This document shows positions 31,700 to 43,555 of a stretch of DNA of 64,000 nucleotides, piece by piece. The notes below the pieces were generated by a model. That model saw only the letters and a list, made by a program, of their open reading frames with translations. It did not search any database and was not told where the DNA came from. The stretch is taken from assembly GCA_032821775.1 (NCBI GenBank), contig JAVLRN010000008.1, positions 248,001 to 312,000 on the forward strand, read 5' to 3'. The stretch's first letter is position 1; the number at the start of each line of letters is the position of its first letter. The position numbers and the translations under genes were made by a program. Origin of the DNA: Sanguinoderma infundibulare (taxonomy: Eukaryota > Basidiomycota > Agaricomycetes > Polyporales > Polyporaceae).

Positions 31700-32046
31700 A
31701 AGTGTTCAACTATCCCTGCACAGGTATCCATACCGCTGTCTCGGGCTGCCTATCCCAACCTCAACATGCCCGGAATCCATCCCTACATAGGGTATGGATC
31801 CCCTGCCTGTCCCCACATATCACGGCCTGGACCTGTCATGAATCCATACCCCACCTGTCCCCACATACCATGGCCTGGACCCCTCACGCATCTATGCCCC
31901 ACCTGTCTCTACGTACCACAGCCCAGACCTGTCTGCATCCATACCCCACCTCGGGCTGCATAGGATGGCCCAGACTGGTCGCCTATCCATCCCGAGGCCG
32001 GTGTTATGGAGGGACCTGTAATGGCATCAATTCAATCAGCGTTCGT
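31700..32046 (+). CDS. 5' part of an open frame split by Gypsy-1
   Basis: A Pro/His-rich frame (31,766-31,963, with GPVMNPYPTCPHIPWP) is followed, after a TAG, by GPVMASIQSAFV. That reaches the left edge of the Gypsy-1 LTR. The same reading frame resumes at 43,561 as WNPLPWRQFF if the LTR element and one TTCGT copy are removed. No domain is recognised. Confidence 0.4.
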
Positions 32047-32933
32047 TGATGGGCTCGGTGCCCACATAGTCCCTGCCAGCTGCATTCGGTATGAGTCTCT
32101 CCTCGCGGATTGACCTACACGATATAGGATCGACCCTTCGATGGTGGCTCCGGCATGATGTTGTATGACGCCTGTGCCTTCGGCGCATCGCTCACCAGCA
32201 CGTGTGGTATATCCTGCAGTATGTATGTCCTCTCTCTGGCTGACAATTTAGTGTGTCCTTGGTGTGCGTGCATTCCTTATGCGAGTTGCCATCGATGCGT
32301 GCTGAGTCCTTCAGTATGCGATATTGCTAGTTCGTGATTGGCCTGCAGGTCGATCGGTCCTCCCCACTTGAACACGTACACATGACCACATCGCACCACT
32401 GCGACGCTGGTGCGCTCTGGCGTACTCAGTGTGCACGTACTTCTCTCCCTTGCAGTTTTACAGGTTTTTCATTGGCCAGTGTCTTTTAGATGTTTTTGAT
32501 TGGCTATCTTCTGTAGGTATATAGCCTGTGTATGTTCGAGTTTTATAGAGCAGATTTCTACCTCCTGACGATGTGGATCTCTCACTTCTGTGCTCTACGG
32601 TCTGTGACTAGCGAGTTGCTGACATTGCATGTACGTTCACCATTTTCTCAGCCATTTCATTTTCAATGTTTCCACTCGTAGTCACGATGGTGACTGCTTG
32701 CTGTTTCAAGTCTCTATTCCCCATTCCCCTTTGTTCCCCATCACTGCGGCTCATCACCTCGTCAACGTTCATTGTTCCTCTTTGAGGTTTACTGATCCCA
32801 CGCCTGGGATTTTATACATCTAGTGCCAGCTCTTTGGAGTCTCTTGAGCACCCGAGTCCCTCGCACACATATCGGACCTTGCCCAGACGACTTCGGTCCT
32901 CTGTTTGCACATAGACCGACCATACACCCATCA
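32047..32933 (+). repeat. Gypsy-1 5' LTR
   Basis: 887 bp. The first roughly 590 bp are identical to the 3' LTR by eye. The last roughly 295 bp differ at about 22 positions, all transitions and mostly at CpG or TpG/CpA sites. Confidence 0.93.
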
Positions 32934-32955
32934 TTTCTGGAGCCCACTGCAAGGG
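32934..32955 (+). promoter_or_regulatory. Gypsy-1 candidate primer-binding site
   Basis: TGGAGCCCACTGCAAGG begins four bases after the LTR end. A PBS starting TGG fits annealing to a tRNA 3' CCA end. I cannot name the tRNA. Confidence 0.45.
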
Positions 32956-33578
32956 GTTCTTCGGTTTCCTTCAAGGCCATACTGCAGCTCGCCGACAATC
33001 CCCACTTCCTTTATGAGGTGAACCAGCTTGCTGGGTAGTTGTCTTACTCAGCCACACTCCACGAGTTTGACTCCCCATCCCCGCAACCAACTCCTTGACC
33101 GCATTTGATTACAACACACTCGCTTCCATCACTCGACCTTCCTCACAACCATGCATATCGCTCGTGCTCCAATTCGATTCTACCTGCAACTGTGCCTATC
33201 CGATTGCGACGAGAACTCAGAGGCCTCAGCATCAATGTTAACGCGCTCGAAGCAGACCTCAATAGTCAAGTCACGATATCTGAAAACGACTCTTCAGAAC
33301 CTTCAGATCCAAATGACGAGCTAGTCGTTGAGGACTTGGTAGACCCTAGTTCATTGAACCTTTCTTTCCTTGATCAGCTTCTGCTCACGCCCAGCGATGA
33401 AAGTGAAGAGAGCAATCCCTCCGATATCCTCGAAGCAACACATGAGCCCGTGGTAATTTCTCCACCACCTGCGCCGCCGCTTCCACCTGTTTATCTAGTC
33501 CAACCACTCCAGCTTCAAGTTCGTTCACGTCCGCTTGCACCACAACCATCAATTCCCCCATATCAGCCTTTCCCCATC

Positions 33579-35279
33579 ATGACCACTCTGACTACGCTCA
33601 CCAGCACGGCAGCCATGCCTGTCCGAGGAGACTGAAACTGTCCTGTCTTCGATCTGGATATTCCGTGCACACTCAGTTGGTATTTTACTGACTTAGAGAT
33701 GCTCATGAACAGGCGTTTGGTGCCTGTGGGAGATAAAAAGGAGCTTGCTATTCGTTATTTGGAGACGTGGATAGAAGATGCTTGGACGACACTCCCATCT
33801 TTTGCAGATTCGGCCTTCGGCTACAACAGGTTTAAGGCAGACGTTTTTGCCTTGTACCCAACCGTGACCCTTACCCCGGAGTATACAACAGACGATTTGC
33901 AGAGGCTTTGTGACAAGCACGATCAAGAGGGGCCCATTCCATCCGTAAACGAGTACACCAAGTACTACATCAAGCTTCTATTGGTGGTGAAACACCTCTT
34001 GACCAAGGGATGGATTAACCAGAATGAGGCTAGTCGCGCACTCTCCCATGCGCTCACTCCGGCGATTCGGCAGTCAGTTTTTTGATGGCTCGAGCAAGAT
34101 ATTCCAAACCATTCTCCGGATACTCCATATACGTTCAATCAAGTCCATGCAGCAGCTACATATGTATTGCAGCACAGGGATGATGAATTCAAGAGTATTT
34201 TTGGGGCAGCACCCTCGACATATGTCCCGACGGCTTCCACGCACACTCCGACTCACTTTGCTTCTGCGCCAGCCAAGTTGATGACTCCCACTCCGGATCA
34301 GTTAGCCGAGATGTTCAAGACTGCAGCTACGCTGTTTCCTGCCTTAATGCAGCAGCAGAAGTGCGATGCACTGCTGCATATGCCACAAACCACACCGCCT
34401 GGCGGAGGACAGACTGGAGGAGCTCCACAAGGTCCCGTGCAGGGAGATGGTGTACGCGCATGCACTGATTGCTTCTACTGTGGTGCAGAGGGCTGTCACA
34501 TGCATCACTGTAAGTTGGTCAAGCATGATATCAAGGAAGGACAGATCCAGCATCGAGACGGAACGGTTGTGCTATACGATGGCACGCCTATCAATTGGGA
34601 CTCGAGGTTCAAGACGTTGTGTGCAAAAGCGATGGCCATGCTCGAAAGCTGGTCTCCGCCTCTGAAGCCCATGAAACAGCTTATGATGTTGCAAATTATG
34701 CCAGACTTGGAGCCGATCTCGTTGAACGAAGATCAGCTGTACAATGACGAGACTGATCAGCAGATTGCGCTCTTGCAGCAACAAGTTCAGGAGCTCAAGC
34801 AACACTGCCGCGAGAAGTTTGACAGAGTGGTCATTCTGCCGCATGCCAGGGATTTCGCCCACACGCCCCCTAAGACCACTGTCATGCAAGATACAGCGCC
34901 CGAGCCTGCACACAGTCCGTCAGTCTCATCCAAGCCACCAGCACTTGATGCACCTGCAGTACAGTCTGAGCAGCTGCTGTTTCATCCTTACGCAGCCGTG
35001 TGTGATGCGATGGAATCAGCATCATTGTCTTTGAAGCCGACTCTGCCATTTCAAGGTCTAGAGGATAGGAAGGCCGACCCTGCGTATCGCACAATGTTCC
35101 CGGCGTTGGACATGGACGCTGACGAGCAAGTAATTGGAAGGCTCCTAGGGCAGCACGCTGAACTTAAGGTTGTGGTGTCACTTGCAGAACTCCTAGCAAT
35201 TGTGCCAGGAATTCGAAAGCGGTTCCATGAGGTCACCACGGCCAAGCATGTGTTCTTCAAGTTGCCGAATGGCGATTGA
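33579..35279 (+). pseudogene. Gypsy-1 gag
   Basis: It starts MTTLTTLTSTAAMPVRG, then TGA, and continues through LEMLMNRRLVPVGDKKELA, TTDDLQRLCDKH and TKYYIKLLLVVKHLL to VF-stop-W. It resumes to a zinc-knuckle region CFYCGAEGCHMHHC (about 34,477) and a coiled coil, ending with TGA. The knuckle has Cys where CCHC elements have His. Three in-frame stops make it non-coding as a whole. It would package element RNA into particles. Confidence 0.75.
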
Positions 35280-35339
35280 GTTAGGCCCGGATCTGAGGAG
35301 GATCTGTCAGCTGCGAAGGCACGGATAGGGTACCCCACT

Positions 35340-36086
35340 GCCACTTTCCCAGGGGGAGTGAACCGCACTGTGGAAGGAGGATCGACAACAGAGCTGAAGA
35401 AGTTTGGTCCACCGGTTCAGAAGGTGTACGTCGAGGAGGTGCCTGACCAGGATGCCAGCCCTGCGCATAGGGTCACTTCATTTGAACTTTTGATACCAGG
35501 AACCGATACCAAGAAGCACTTGGAGAACATTATGAAATGCAGTCCAGATGCTTCCGGTGTCATCCCTGTCAGTGGAGATGAAGTGTTAGCGCTCTTCTCA
35601 GCGATCTCGCAGAACAAACTCATCGTGGCCAAGAACAGCCATTCTCTTCGAGTTATATGGTCGATTGTGATGGGAAAGCTTGTGATCGAGTGCATTCATG
35701 ATGGAGGCTCGCAGATCATTGCCATGAGCGAGGTGTGCACACACCGCTTGAAGATCCCGTTTGACCCACTGCAGAAGCTTCCTATTCAATCTGGGAATGG
35801 GACTGTAGATGGTGCAATTGGGATGGCGAGCAACGTACCGTTTACTCTTCCGGGAGGGATAGTCATTTATCTTCAAGTTTTCATCGTCCGGATCACGGCA
35901 TACGACACGCTCCTTGGTCGGCCATTTGATGTCCTCACCAAGGCAATCATCAAAAATGTTGCAGAAGATGAGCAGTATGTTACAGTGCATTGTTCAAACA
36001 CTGGTGCAGTACAGCGTATTCTGACATACGTGTGTGGGGAGCAAAGTGTGCCTCTGGCTGCACAGATCCAGAGTTTTCGGCTGTAG
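35340..36086 (+). pseudogene. Gypsy-1 protease region
   Basis: It contains IHDGGSQIIAMSEV (catalytic Asp in DxG context), an LPIQSGNGTVDGAIG flap-like segment and AYDTLLGRPFDVLT, all typical of the aspartic protease of this gypsy clade. The frame is open from 35,358 to 36,086 but is preceded and followed by stops, so it is detached from gag and reverse transcriptase. Confidence 0.75.
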
Positions 36087-36579
36087 AGGACTTGTTGGAT
36101 AATGGACAGCAGGCTGCGTTTCTCGTCGACTTCGACACGCAGTCTCAGGACACATCCTTTGTAGCATATTCTTTGCTTCCCAATTCTCGCAAATCCTCGC
36201 TAGCCTCGTCTTATGTTTTGTTTTGCATTTCTGACACCATTTCGCCAATAGACTGACAAAAATTCATTTCAAATCAATCTTTTGCTTGTTATCGCGCTCA
36301 TCAGACTGAAGCCATCTCAGTGTTTTCCTCGACTATTTTCTCTCCTCAAGACTCGAACGTACCGGCCAAACACAATGGAGGTGTTGATGTTCTTTTGTCC
36401 ACAAAGAAGAAGTACAAGCCAGTGGCGAAGAAAGTGTGACCTCTCCTCACTGAGCTCCCCGAATGCTACCGAATTACCCGATGTATAGTTGGCGACCCGC
36501 TCACAGATATGCCGCCTCTTAATCCGAATCCCCCTACCGAGTTGATTCCTGGAAAGTGCTACACAGAAGAACACCATGC

Positions 36580-37423
36580 GGCAATGCACATGAAGCATGC
36601 AGATTTTCTTTGGCCCGCTGAGTTGGACCTCCTGGATGATTTAATCAAGAACCAGGAAACCGCTTTCGCTTGGGAAGACTCTGAGTGAGGACACTTTCAC
36701 CTGGATTTCTTTCCACCAGTCGAAATTCTGACAGTTGAACACAAGCCTTGGGTGCTGAAGAACATTCCAATTCCACTGGGAATTTATCGGGAAGTTTGCG
36801 AGTTAATCCGGAAGAAGATCGAAGTCGGCATGTACGAGCCGTCCAATTCGTCCTATCGCTCGTGTTACTTTTGCATGCTCAAAAAGGATGGGAAGAGTTT
36901 CCATATCGTGCATAGCCTGGAGCCTCTTAACACCGTCACGATTCAGCACTCTAGTGTGCTGCCCATTCCAGAACATATCATCAAGCAATTCGCAGGACGC
37001 CCTTGCATGGGATCTTTCAACTTGTATGTTGGATATGACGAATGCCTCCTCGTGGAATCATCCCGAGACCTTACGACTTTCCAAACTCCTTTTGGGCTGC
37101 ACCGCTTAACCACACTGCCTATGGGGTGGACGAATTCTGTTCCTGTCTTTCATGACGACATCACCTACATTCTCTAACTGGAAATTCCAAAGTATGCTGC
37201 AGCGTTCATTGACGATGTCATGACGAAAGGGCCTGCCAAAGAGTATAAGCTGCCTGATGGCTCTTGGAAAACCATCCCCGAGAATCCTGGAATCAGGCGC
37301 TTTGTCTTCGAAATGTTCGTCATTGATAATCGCATTATCCGTCGAATGTCCTATGCGGGCAGAACATTTTCAGGCATGAAGTCTTATCTTTGTGTTCATG
37401 AGCACGTGATGGTGGGCCATTGA
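36580..37423 (+). pseudogene. Gypsy-1 reverse transcriptase
   Basis: Recognisable blocks are CYFCMLKKDGKSFHIVHSLE, LNTVTIQHSSVLP, FNLYVGYDE, TTFQTPFGLHRLTTLPMGW and FIDDVMTKGP. The first catalytic Asp (normally D-L-Y in this clade) is Asn (FNLYVGYDE); the second motif FIDD is intact. A TAA follows ITYIL (about 37,176), and TGA codons lie near 36,687 and 37,421. The enzyme could not be active. Confidence 0.8.
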
Positions 37424-37459
37424 TGTACTCCAACTGGTCGCCTACCTGAACTCAACCGC

Positions 37460-39706
37460 ATGGACGTGGTGTGCAACTGGAAAGATTGCAAGGACCTCAC
37501 CGATGTTTGCGCATTTCTCAGTACTGTTGGAGTCGTGCAGCATTTTATCAGTCATTTCATGCATCGCACGGCACCCTTGTTGGCCTTAACTCGGAAGGAT
37601 GTTCTATTTGAATTCGGCTTTGAACAACGCAAGGCTATGGAGGATCTCAAGCAAGCGTTGCTTGACTCTCTGGCTCTCCGGCCTATTGACTATGACTCCG
37701 GAGCTGTGATCATTTTGGGAGTGGATACTGCACCAATTGCAGTTGGTTATGTTCTTGCACAGGAGGACTCTCAAGACCCGACTCAACATTACTTCAGTTG
37801 TTTTGGAAGCATTACCCTTAATGAGCATGAAAGGCATTTCTTGCAACCGAAGTTGGAACTTTATGGGCTTTTCCATTTGCTCCGCGCGCTCAAGCTGTGG
37901 CTAATCGGTGCGCGCAACCTTTTCGTCGAAACCGATGCGAGTTATATCGGCAGCATGCTTGCGAACCCGGATATTCAGCCGTCTGCTTCAATGAATTGCT
38001 GGATAATGGGGATACTCATGTTCCACTTCGAACTGGTCCATGTTCCTGGCAAGACGCATACCGCACCGGATGGCCTATCATGTCGCTCAGCACAAGAGGG
38101 TGATCGCCTGAAACCGGAGGACGACTTTGATGATTGGATTGACAATAAGTACAGCCTTGCGCACTTCATCCCGCATCCTGCTATGACATTTGGCTTTGCG
38201 CACGAGGCGTCCAGTCAAGTAGATCTGGTCATGGTGTTTACACAGGATTCATCACTGTCTGCGTGGGTGGGCAAAGTTGATTTCACACCGTATTCAGCTT
38301 TCCTGCGATCACCTAGGGCGTGTGAGCTTGATGACCGGTTGGTGCGCATTCGCGCCTTTCTTCATGATCCGAAACGGCTGGACAGAGTGGAAGACTGTAC
38401 CTGTGGAGGATTTCTCAAATTCGCAATTCAGTTTGTGGTTGATGCAAGAGGATGCTTGTGGAAGAAGGATCTGGAAGGAAGACATCAGCTTGTACCACTG
38501 CCGGAACATCAGCCGGAGATGCTTTTCACACTGCACGATCATGTTGGTCACCGAGGTCAATGGGCAACACACACATTTGTGAAGGAACATTTTTGGTGGC
38601 CAGATTTCACGCACAACGTACATTGGTATGTGTGCTCCTGCCACATTTGCCAGACCAGACAAACTACGCATATCTCAATTCCGCCCGTCGTGCCGGAACC
38701 TTCTGCTCCCATGGTGCATGTGCACGTCGATGTGATGCATATGCTGGGACGATACAAATATTTCTTGCACGCGCATTGTGCAACCACATCCTGGCCGGAA
38801 GGGCAGGCGGTTACTTCGGTAGGTGTGAAGACCATCGGCGAGTGGATCTTTCAAGACCTTATTTCTCAGTGGAGCACTCTCTCTGAACTAGTTTTGGACA
38901 ATGGTGTGCCCTGGGTCACGGCATTGGAGTACCTTGGGAAAAAGTATCACATCCACCACATTCAGATTTCGGGATACAATTTGCAAGTGAATGGAGTAAT
39001 TGAGAGTCCGCATCAGACAGTCCAGGACACCTTGTTCAAGGCTACCGACAGTGATCTGACTAGTTGGGCCAGACATGTGCACACGGTACTCTGGTCCAAT
39101 AGAACCACGCGGCACCAGCGACTAGGATGTTCTCCATACTTTGTGGTCACAGGAAGCCAGCCGATCCTGCCCCTGGATTTTGTGGAGGTGACCTACCTTG
39201 TAGGGCCACTGGACGCAATGCTTTTGACTGCTGATCTTGTGGCGTATCAAGTGATCACGCTTCAGAAGCGTGCTGAAGATGTCACGCACCTGTGCTCGGA
39301 AGTTTATGCAGATCGGGTACGGGACGTGCTCGAGTTTGAGAAAACCCGTGCGGCAACAATTCACGACTTTAACCACCAGCCAGGCGTGATCGTTCTCCTT
39401 CAGAACACTGCAATTGAGAAATCCCTCAACCATAAGATGCGCACGTGCTATTTGGGTCCCTATCTCATTATTGCGCGTAACCGTGGGGGCGTGTACATCT
39501 TGTCCGAACTTGATGGTACTGTTTTCGACTGGCCAGTTGCCGCGTTCTGGGTACTCCCTTACTTTGTGCATCTGGCACCCATTCGGCTGCAGGCAAATGC
39601 ACTCGACATCAATGACGAATGTATCAAAGCCTTGGAGGAGTCTCAAGACATAGGTGAAGGGGAGGATGAGGCGGGCGTACTCGCTCTCGTTGATGATCTG
39701 CAATAG
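37460..39706 (+). CDS. Gypsy-1 RNase H and integrase, long open frame
   Basis: A 748-residue uninterrupted frame. The N-terminal part is RNase H-like (IILGVDTAPIAVGYVLAQ, LFVETDAS). The integrase zinc-binding HHCC motif follows (HDHVGHRGQW, CSCHICQ), then the catalytic core with Asp in VHVDVMHM, Asp in LVLDNGVPW and Glu in GVIESPHQT, so D, D and E are all present. The C-terminal region includes a PGVIVLLQNT-type GPY/F-like fold. An acidic tail ends at 39,706. This is the best-preserved part of the element. Confidence 0.85.
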   Translation: MDVVCNWKDCKDLTDVCAFLSTVGVVQHFISHFMHRTAPLLALTRKDVLFEFGFEQRKAMEDLKQALLDSLALRPIDYDSGAVIILGVDTAPIAVGYVLAQEDSQDPTQHYFSCFGSITLNEHERHFLQPKLELYGLFHLLRALKLWLIGARNLFVETDASYIGSMLANPDIQPSASMNCWIMGILMFHFELVHVPGKTHTAPDGLSCRSAQEGDRLKPEDDFDDWIDNKYSLAHFIPHPAMTFGFAHEASSQVDLVMVFTQDSSLSAWVGKVDFTPYSAFLRSPRACELDDRLVRIRAFLHDPKRLDRVEDCTCGGFLKFAIQFVVDARGCLWKKDLEGRHQLVPLPEHQPEMLFTLHDHVGHRGQWATHTFVKEHFWWPDFTHNVHWYVCSCHICQTRQTTHISIPPVVPEPSAPMVHVHVDVMHMLGRYKYFLHAHCATTSWPEGQAVTSVGVKTIGEWIFQDLISQWSTLSELVLDNGVPWVTALEYLGKKYHIHHIQISGYNLQVNGVIESPHQTVQDTLFKATDSDLTSWARHVHTVLWSNRTTRHQRLGCSPYFVVTGSQPILPLDFVEVTYLVGPLDAMLLTADLVAYQVITLQKRAEDVTHLCSEVYADRVRDVLEFEKTRAATIHDFNHQPGVIVLLQNTAIEKSLNHKMRTCYLGPYLIIARNRGGVYILSELDGTVFDWPVAAFWVLPYFVHLAPIRLQANALDINDECIKALEESQDIGEGEDEAGVLALVDDLQ

Positions 39707-40206
39707 TCAAAAATCAGGCAATGCCCTGATATTCACGCATGTACTCTTGTACATTGTGCAGTGATTCGTTTCCTTTATGCCTCAAGTATTTTGCTGCTAT
39801 TCGTCAATATTCCTTTCTTAGCTTTCATTTGGTCGATCTCTTCAGTCGCTGGCTTATTCAAGAACTTCAAGACTTGCGATGGATATTCAAAAATTTGCAA
39901 CTACAAGCAAAAGCAAACGGTTCTGGTCTGTGTCTACTCCTGCGCCAGCTGTGCGCATCCTTTTGGGCCCATTTACCCGTCTATTCTGCCCCCATGTCCT
40001 CCTCGCCCTCCGTGTCTTCATCGTTTCCAGTCTCTGCTTCAGGTGGCATGGCTGCACCTTGGCCATTATACGGCCCTTCGCCCTGAAACCAGTACACGCT
40101 GGTCATGAGTGTGCAGTCCCCTGCGCACACAGGAGCAGGGTGGTTGGCCAGTTTGCAACAGAGTGGGATCGAAGGATGACTTACTGGTGTACTCCACGAT
40201 GGACAT
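39707..40206. other. Gypsy-1 sequence between integrase and antisense frames
   Basis: Only short frames are visible on either strand, none recognised. It lies between the plus-strand pol stop and the first minus-strand frame, so it may contain convergent 3' ends. Confidence 0.4.
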
Positions 40207-42511
40207 CTAGTCCAACGTGCCCTGCATTGCCTGCTTCGCCCCCTCTACCCTGCTTGATGAGTCAGCTATGTGTCTCCAGCTCGTGCCACTCGCGATCGCA
40301 TATTGGTGCGTGACCTGCGCTGTGTGGAAGGCGGCAACTGCCTGGTCGTATGTGTCACGCGCGTGAGTGTATTGTAGGTCGTGCGTGTGAGTGGAGTAGA
40401 GGGCAATGAAGGTGTTCAGGGTCGCGATGTCGTAAAGCGGGTCTTGTGCATACGTGCGAAGCTGGATGAGGAGGTAGTTGACCATGTGGTCGAGGTCAAC
40501 GTCGGTGGGAAGGGAATACACAAAGATGAGGATGTGTCAGGTGAAGGTGACGAGGTGGTTGGGCCGTGGACCAATGCAACCATTGTCGTGGACCGTGCGC
40601 AAGAAATCCATAATCAATTGCTGGAGAAGCGCAATGGCGGCACAGTGGACGCTGGCAATCATGAAGGCAGGCATGTTGAGCAAGGACAGAGATGAGGTAC
40701 GAATGATGCGAACGCAGGTCAAGTGGTGGAACGAACATTCAAGCTTTTGTTCACAGGCTACATATTACACGAAGAATCCGAATTGCACCACTGCGGCTTC
40801 GCTTCTGCTAGGGTCCAAACCTAGTGTCGAACTCGTCCGGATTTAGCATTCCTCATGCCTCTTCCCTGTGTCCTCAATCATCCTTAATCACTTCAACAGC
40901 GGCTGCTTTTCAAACATAGTCCTCCCAGTCAGTCACTTAGTAGTTCAGTGCAGTCAGCATGCGCGTGGTTTGCACTTCGGCGACGGTGGTCTCAGCAATG
41001 AGTTCTTCGACCTCCAGGGCAGATCCAGGGTCTGGAGGGTCGAGACGCGCAATCAAGTCTCATAACTTGATAGCATCCACTCAGTCTTGCTGAAGATGCT
41101 CGAGACGTGCACGGGTGCTTTCAATGAAGATGAGGTCTTGTGCTTGCCCAATGTAGCGACGGGTGGTGTGAGTCATCTTGAACTCCAGTGGGCATCGTTC
41201 CACAGCTGTGCACAATCGAGTGAACCAGGGCTCGACTGCTCCGGGACTGCCTCAGAAGACACCCAAATACATCTTTGAGGACCACTCAGTAACTGTCATT
41301 TAGTCTCTGTATGACAGGCTTACTAGGTCTTCGACGATGGTCTGTACTTCCTTTTCCACAGAAGGCTGTGTGGCTCTGGCTGCAATTCCTTGCTCAAGCA
41401 TGTCCAGGTGTCGTTCAACTTGGACTTCGACTGCATGGTTCAGACGGAATGAGACCTGGAGGAGGTCTTGTGCTCCCACAAAAGAGTGTTCAACAGAGGG
41501 CAACAGAGCCAGCGGCATGTCAAGACTTATGGAATGGTCGAGTGCTCATGTGGTTCGGCCTTGTTTCTTTAACCTTCCTGGAAGCCTCTCCTCTTGCGGC
41601 ATTCATTACGACACCAGGGCGTTGGATAGCCACTCAGGGTTGTCCTCGTGTTCTTGCTCTGGGCCTCCTGCCCCTCGAATACTCTCAAGCCCCTCCTCAA
41701 GTTTGCTGAGCCGCATTTGGACGCATCAAAGTGGGTCCCATGGGTGCGTGACCGCGTCAGCCAATCCCCATTGTGGTCATCAAGAACCAGTCTCAAATTC
41801 ACTTCCGGAACAAATGGATCTGTGCTATTCGTACATGGTGATGATTAGCCCCTGCATCATACGTCACTCCTCAGGCAGTACCGGCACATATTGGTACTCA
41901 TCGTTCCTGAGGGTGGCACCAATGCTTGGCCTGCCCTGTCACCAGGTTGCTTTGGCGTGTTCATAGCATCGCTGCACCTCACAAAAGTGGCTCAGCTCCT
42001 TGCGTTTTTCTTCGACAATATGGTCCAGGTGCACGGTGTGCGAGGGTACAACAACTGGGAGGTGCGACGCAGTGGCGTTCAAGGTGTGCGTGCGTGCCAG
42101 GGCTACTTCGGCAGTGGCGATGTCAATGTTAATCGAGCGCACGTACTGGAGTTCCCGGAGCTGGTAGTACTGGTTGGTGAAGTGCTCGTCCAGGCCGTAC
42201 GTGGGGTTTATGCGCACGATCAAGGCCTCCATCACTTCCACGCTCGCGGCTATCAATGGGGATGTTCCCTGCAGCCAGGAGTGGGTCGCCTGTTACTGGT
42301 CTTTAGAGCGCAACATGTGCGGTGATATCGGCAACTTTACCACTTGATCAGCAATCATTTCCACCAGCTCACACATCCGGTTCACATTCAGGTTGTTGCA
42401 TTCCACTTCCACTCGAAATGCTTCCACAGAGCGGTCCAGTTCCTCGTTGAGTCCAGGATGCAACTCTTCCGCAAGAGCATCCATTTCGTTGTCAAGGTCA
42501 TGCATAGGCAT
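40207..42511 (-). pseudogene. Antisense coding region in Gypsy-1, helical, unrecognised
   Basis: The minus strand between integrase and the 3' LTR holds consecutive open blocks. MHDLDNEMDALAEELHPGLN with VNRMCELVEMIADQVV runs to TAA at about 42,293. ASVEVMEALIVRINPTYGLD, VALARTHTLNATA and HIVEEKRKELSHFCEVQR lie at 42,256-41,939. Further blocks lie at 41,518-41,300 and 40,521-40,207 (VDLDHMVNYLLIQLRTYAQD). They look like one helical, coiled-coil-rich protein of several hundred residues broken by stops. No catalytic motif or known domain is seen. Codon-like periodicity on the antisense strand and absence of a plus-strand counterpart suggest a real former gene. Confidence 0.45.
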
Positions 42512-42655
42512 GATGATGGAGGATGGAGGAGAGGTGTACTGCTCTGCCCCTGGCCTCCTGGTATCATTCAGGCTAGCACGATCTCCTTATTCCCTTTTTC
42601 CGTTCATCCGACTCACCTTCGGTGATCACACCAGACTGGGGACAGTCCGATCTTC

Positions 42656-42668
42656 AGTGGGGGGGAGA
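42656..42668 (+). promoter_or_regulatory. Gypsy-1 polypurine tract
   Basis: AGTGGGGGGGAGA abuts the 3' LTR start, as required for plus-strand priming. Confidence 0.85.
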
Positions 42669-43555
42669 TGATGGGCTCGGTGCCCACATAGTCCCTGCCA
42701 GCTGCATTCGGTATGAGTCTCTCCTCGCGGATTGACCTACACGATATAGGATCGACCCTTCGATGGTGGCTCCGGCATGATGTTGTATGACGCCTGTGCC
42801 TTCGGCGCATCGCTCACCAGCACGTGTGGTATATCCTGCAGTATGTATGTCCTCTCTCTGGCTGACAATTTAGTGTGTCCTTGGTGTGCGTGCATTCCTT
42901 ATGCGAGTTGCCATCGATGCGTGCTGAGTCCTTCAGTATGCGATATTGCTAGTTCGTGATTGGCCTGCAGGTCGATCGGTCCTCCCCACTTGAACACGTA
43001 CACATGACCACATCGCACCACTGCGACGCTGGTGCGCTCTGGCGTACTCAGTGTGCACGTACTTCTCTCCCTTGCAGTTTTACAGGTTTTTCATTGGCCA
43101 GTGTCTTTTAGATGTTTTTGATTGGCTATCTTCTGTAGGTATATAGCCTGTGTATGTTCGAGTTTTATAGAGCAGATTTCTACCTCCTGACGATGTGGAT
43201 CTCTCACTTCTGTGCTCTACGGTCTGTGACTAGCGAGTTGCTGACATTGCATGTACGTTTACCGTTTTCTCAGCCATTTCATTTTCGATGTTCCCACTCA
43301 TAGTCACGATGGTGACTGCTTGCTGTTTCGAGTCTCTATTTCCCATTCCCCTTTGTTCCCCATTGCCGCGGCTCATCGCCTCATCAACGTTCATTGTTCC
43401 TCTTTGAGGTTCACTGATCCCACGCCTGGGATTTTATACATCTAGTGCCAGCTCTTTGGAGTCTCTCGAGCATCCGAGTCCCTCACACACATATTGGACC
43501 TTGCCCAGATGACTTCAGTCCTCTGTTTGCGCATAGACTGATCATACACCCATCA
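42669..43555 (+). repeat. Gypsy-1 3' LTR
   Basis: 887 bp, same termini as the 5' LTR. Divergence is confined to about the last third. Confidence 0.93.

Larger units (their letters stand above)
32047..43555 (+). mobile_element. Gypsy-1: Ty3/gypsy LTR retrotransposon with 887-bp LTRs
   Basis: LTRs at 32,047-32,933 and 42,669-43,555 are both exactly 887 bp, beginning TGATGGG and ending CCCATCA. Domain order gag, protease, reverse transcriptase, RNase H, integrase defines Ty3/gypsy. The left flank is TTCGT and the right flank TTGTG. This is consistent with a 5-bp TTCGT duplication that lost one C on the right. A purine tract precedes the 3' LTR. About 3 kb between integrase and the 3' LTR carries antisense frames. 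Confidence 0.93.

Noticed and set aside
32042..32046. Perfect 5-bp target duplication for Gypsy-1
   Set aside because: Left TTCGT and right TTGTG do not match exactly; a one-base loss on the right must be assumed, so it is stated only as probable.
32155..32337. Identical 60-residue frames at 32,155 and 42,777
   Set aside because: They are inside the two Gypsy-1 LTRs and identical for that reason.
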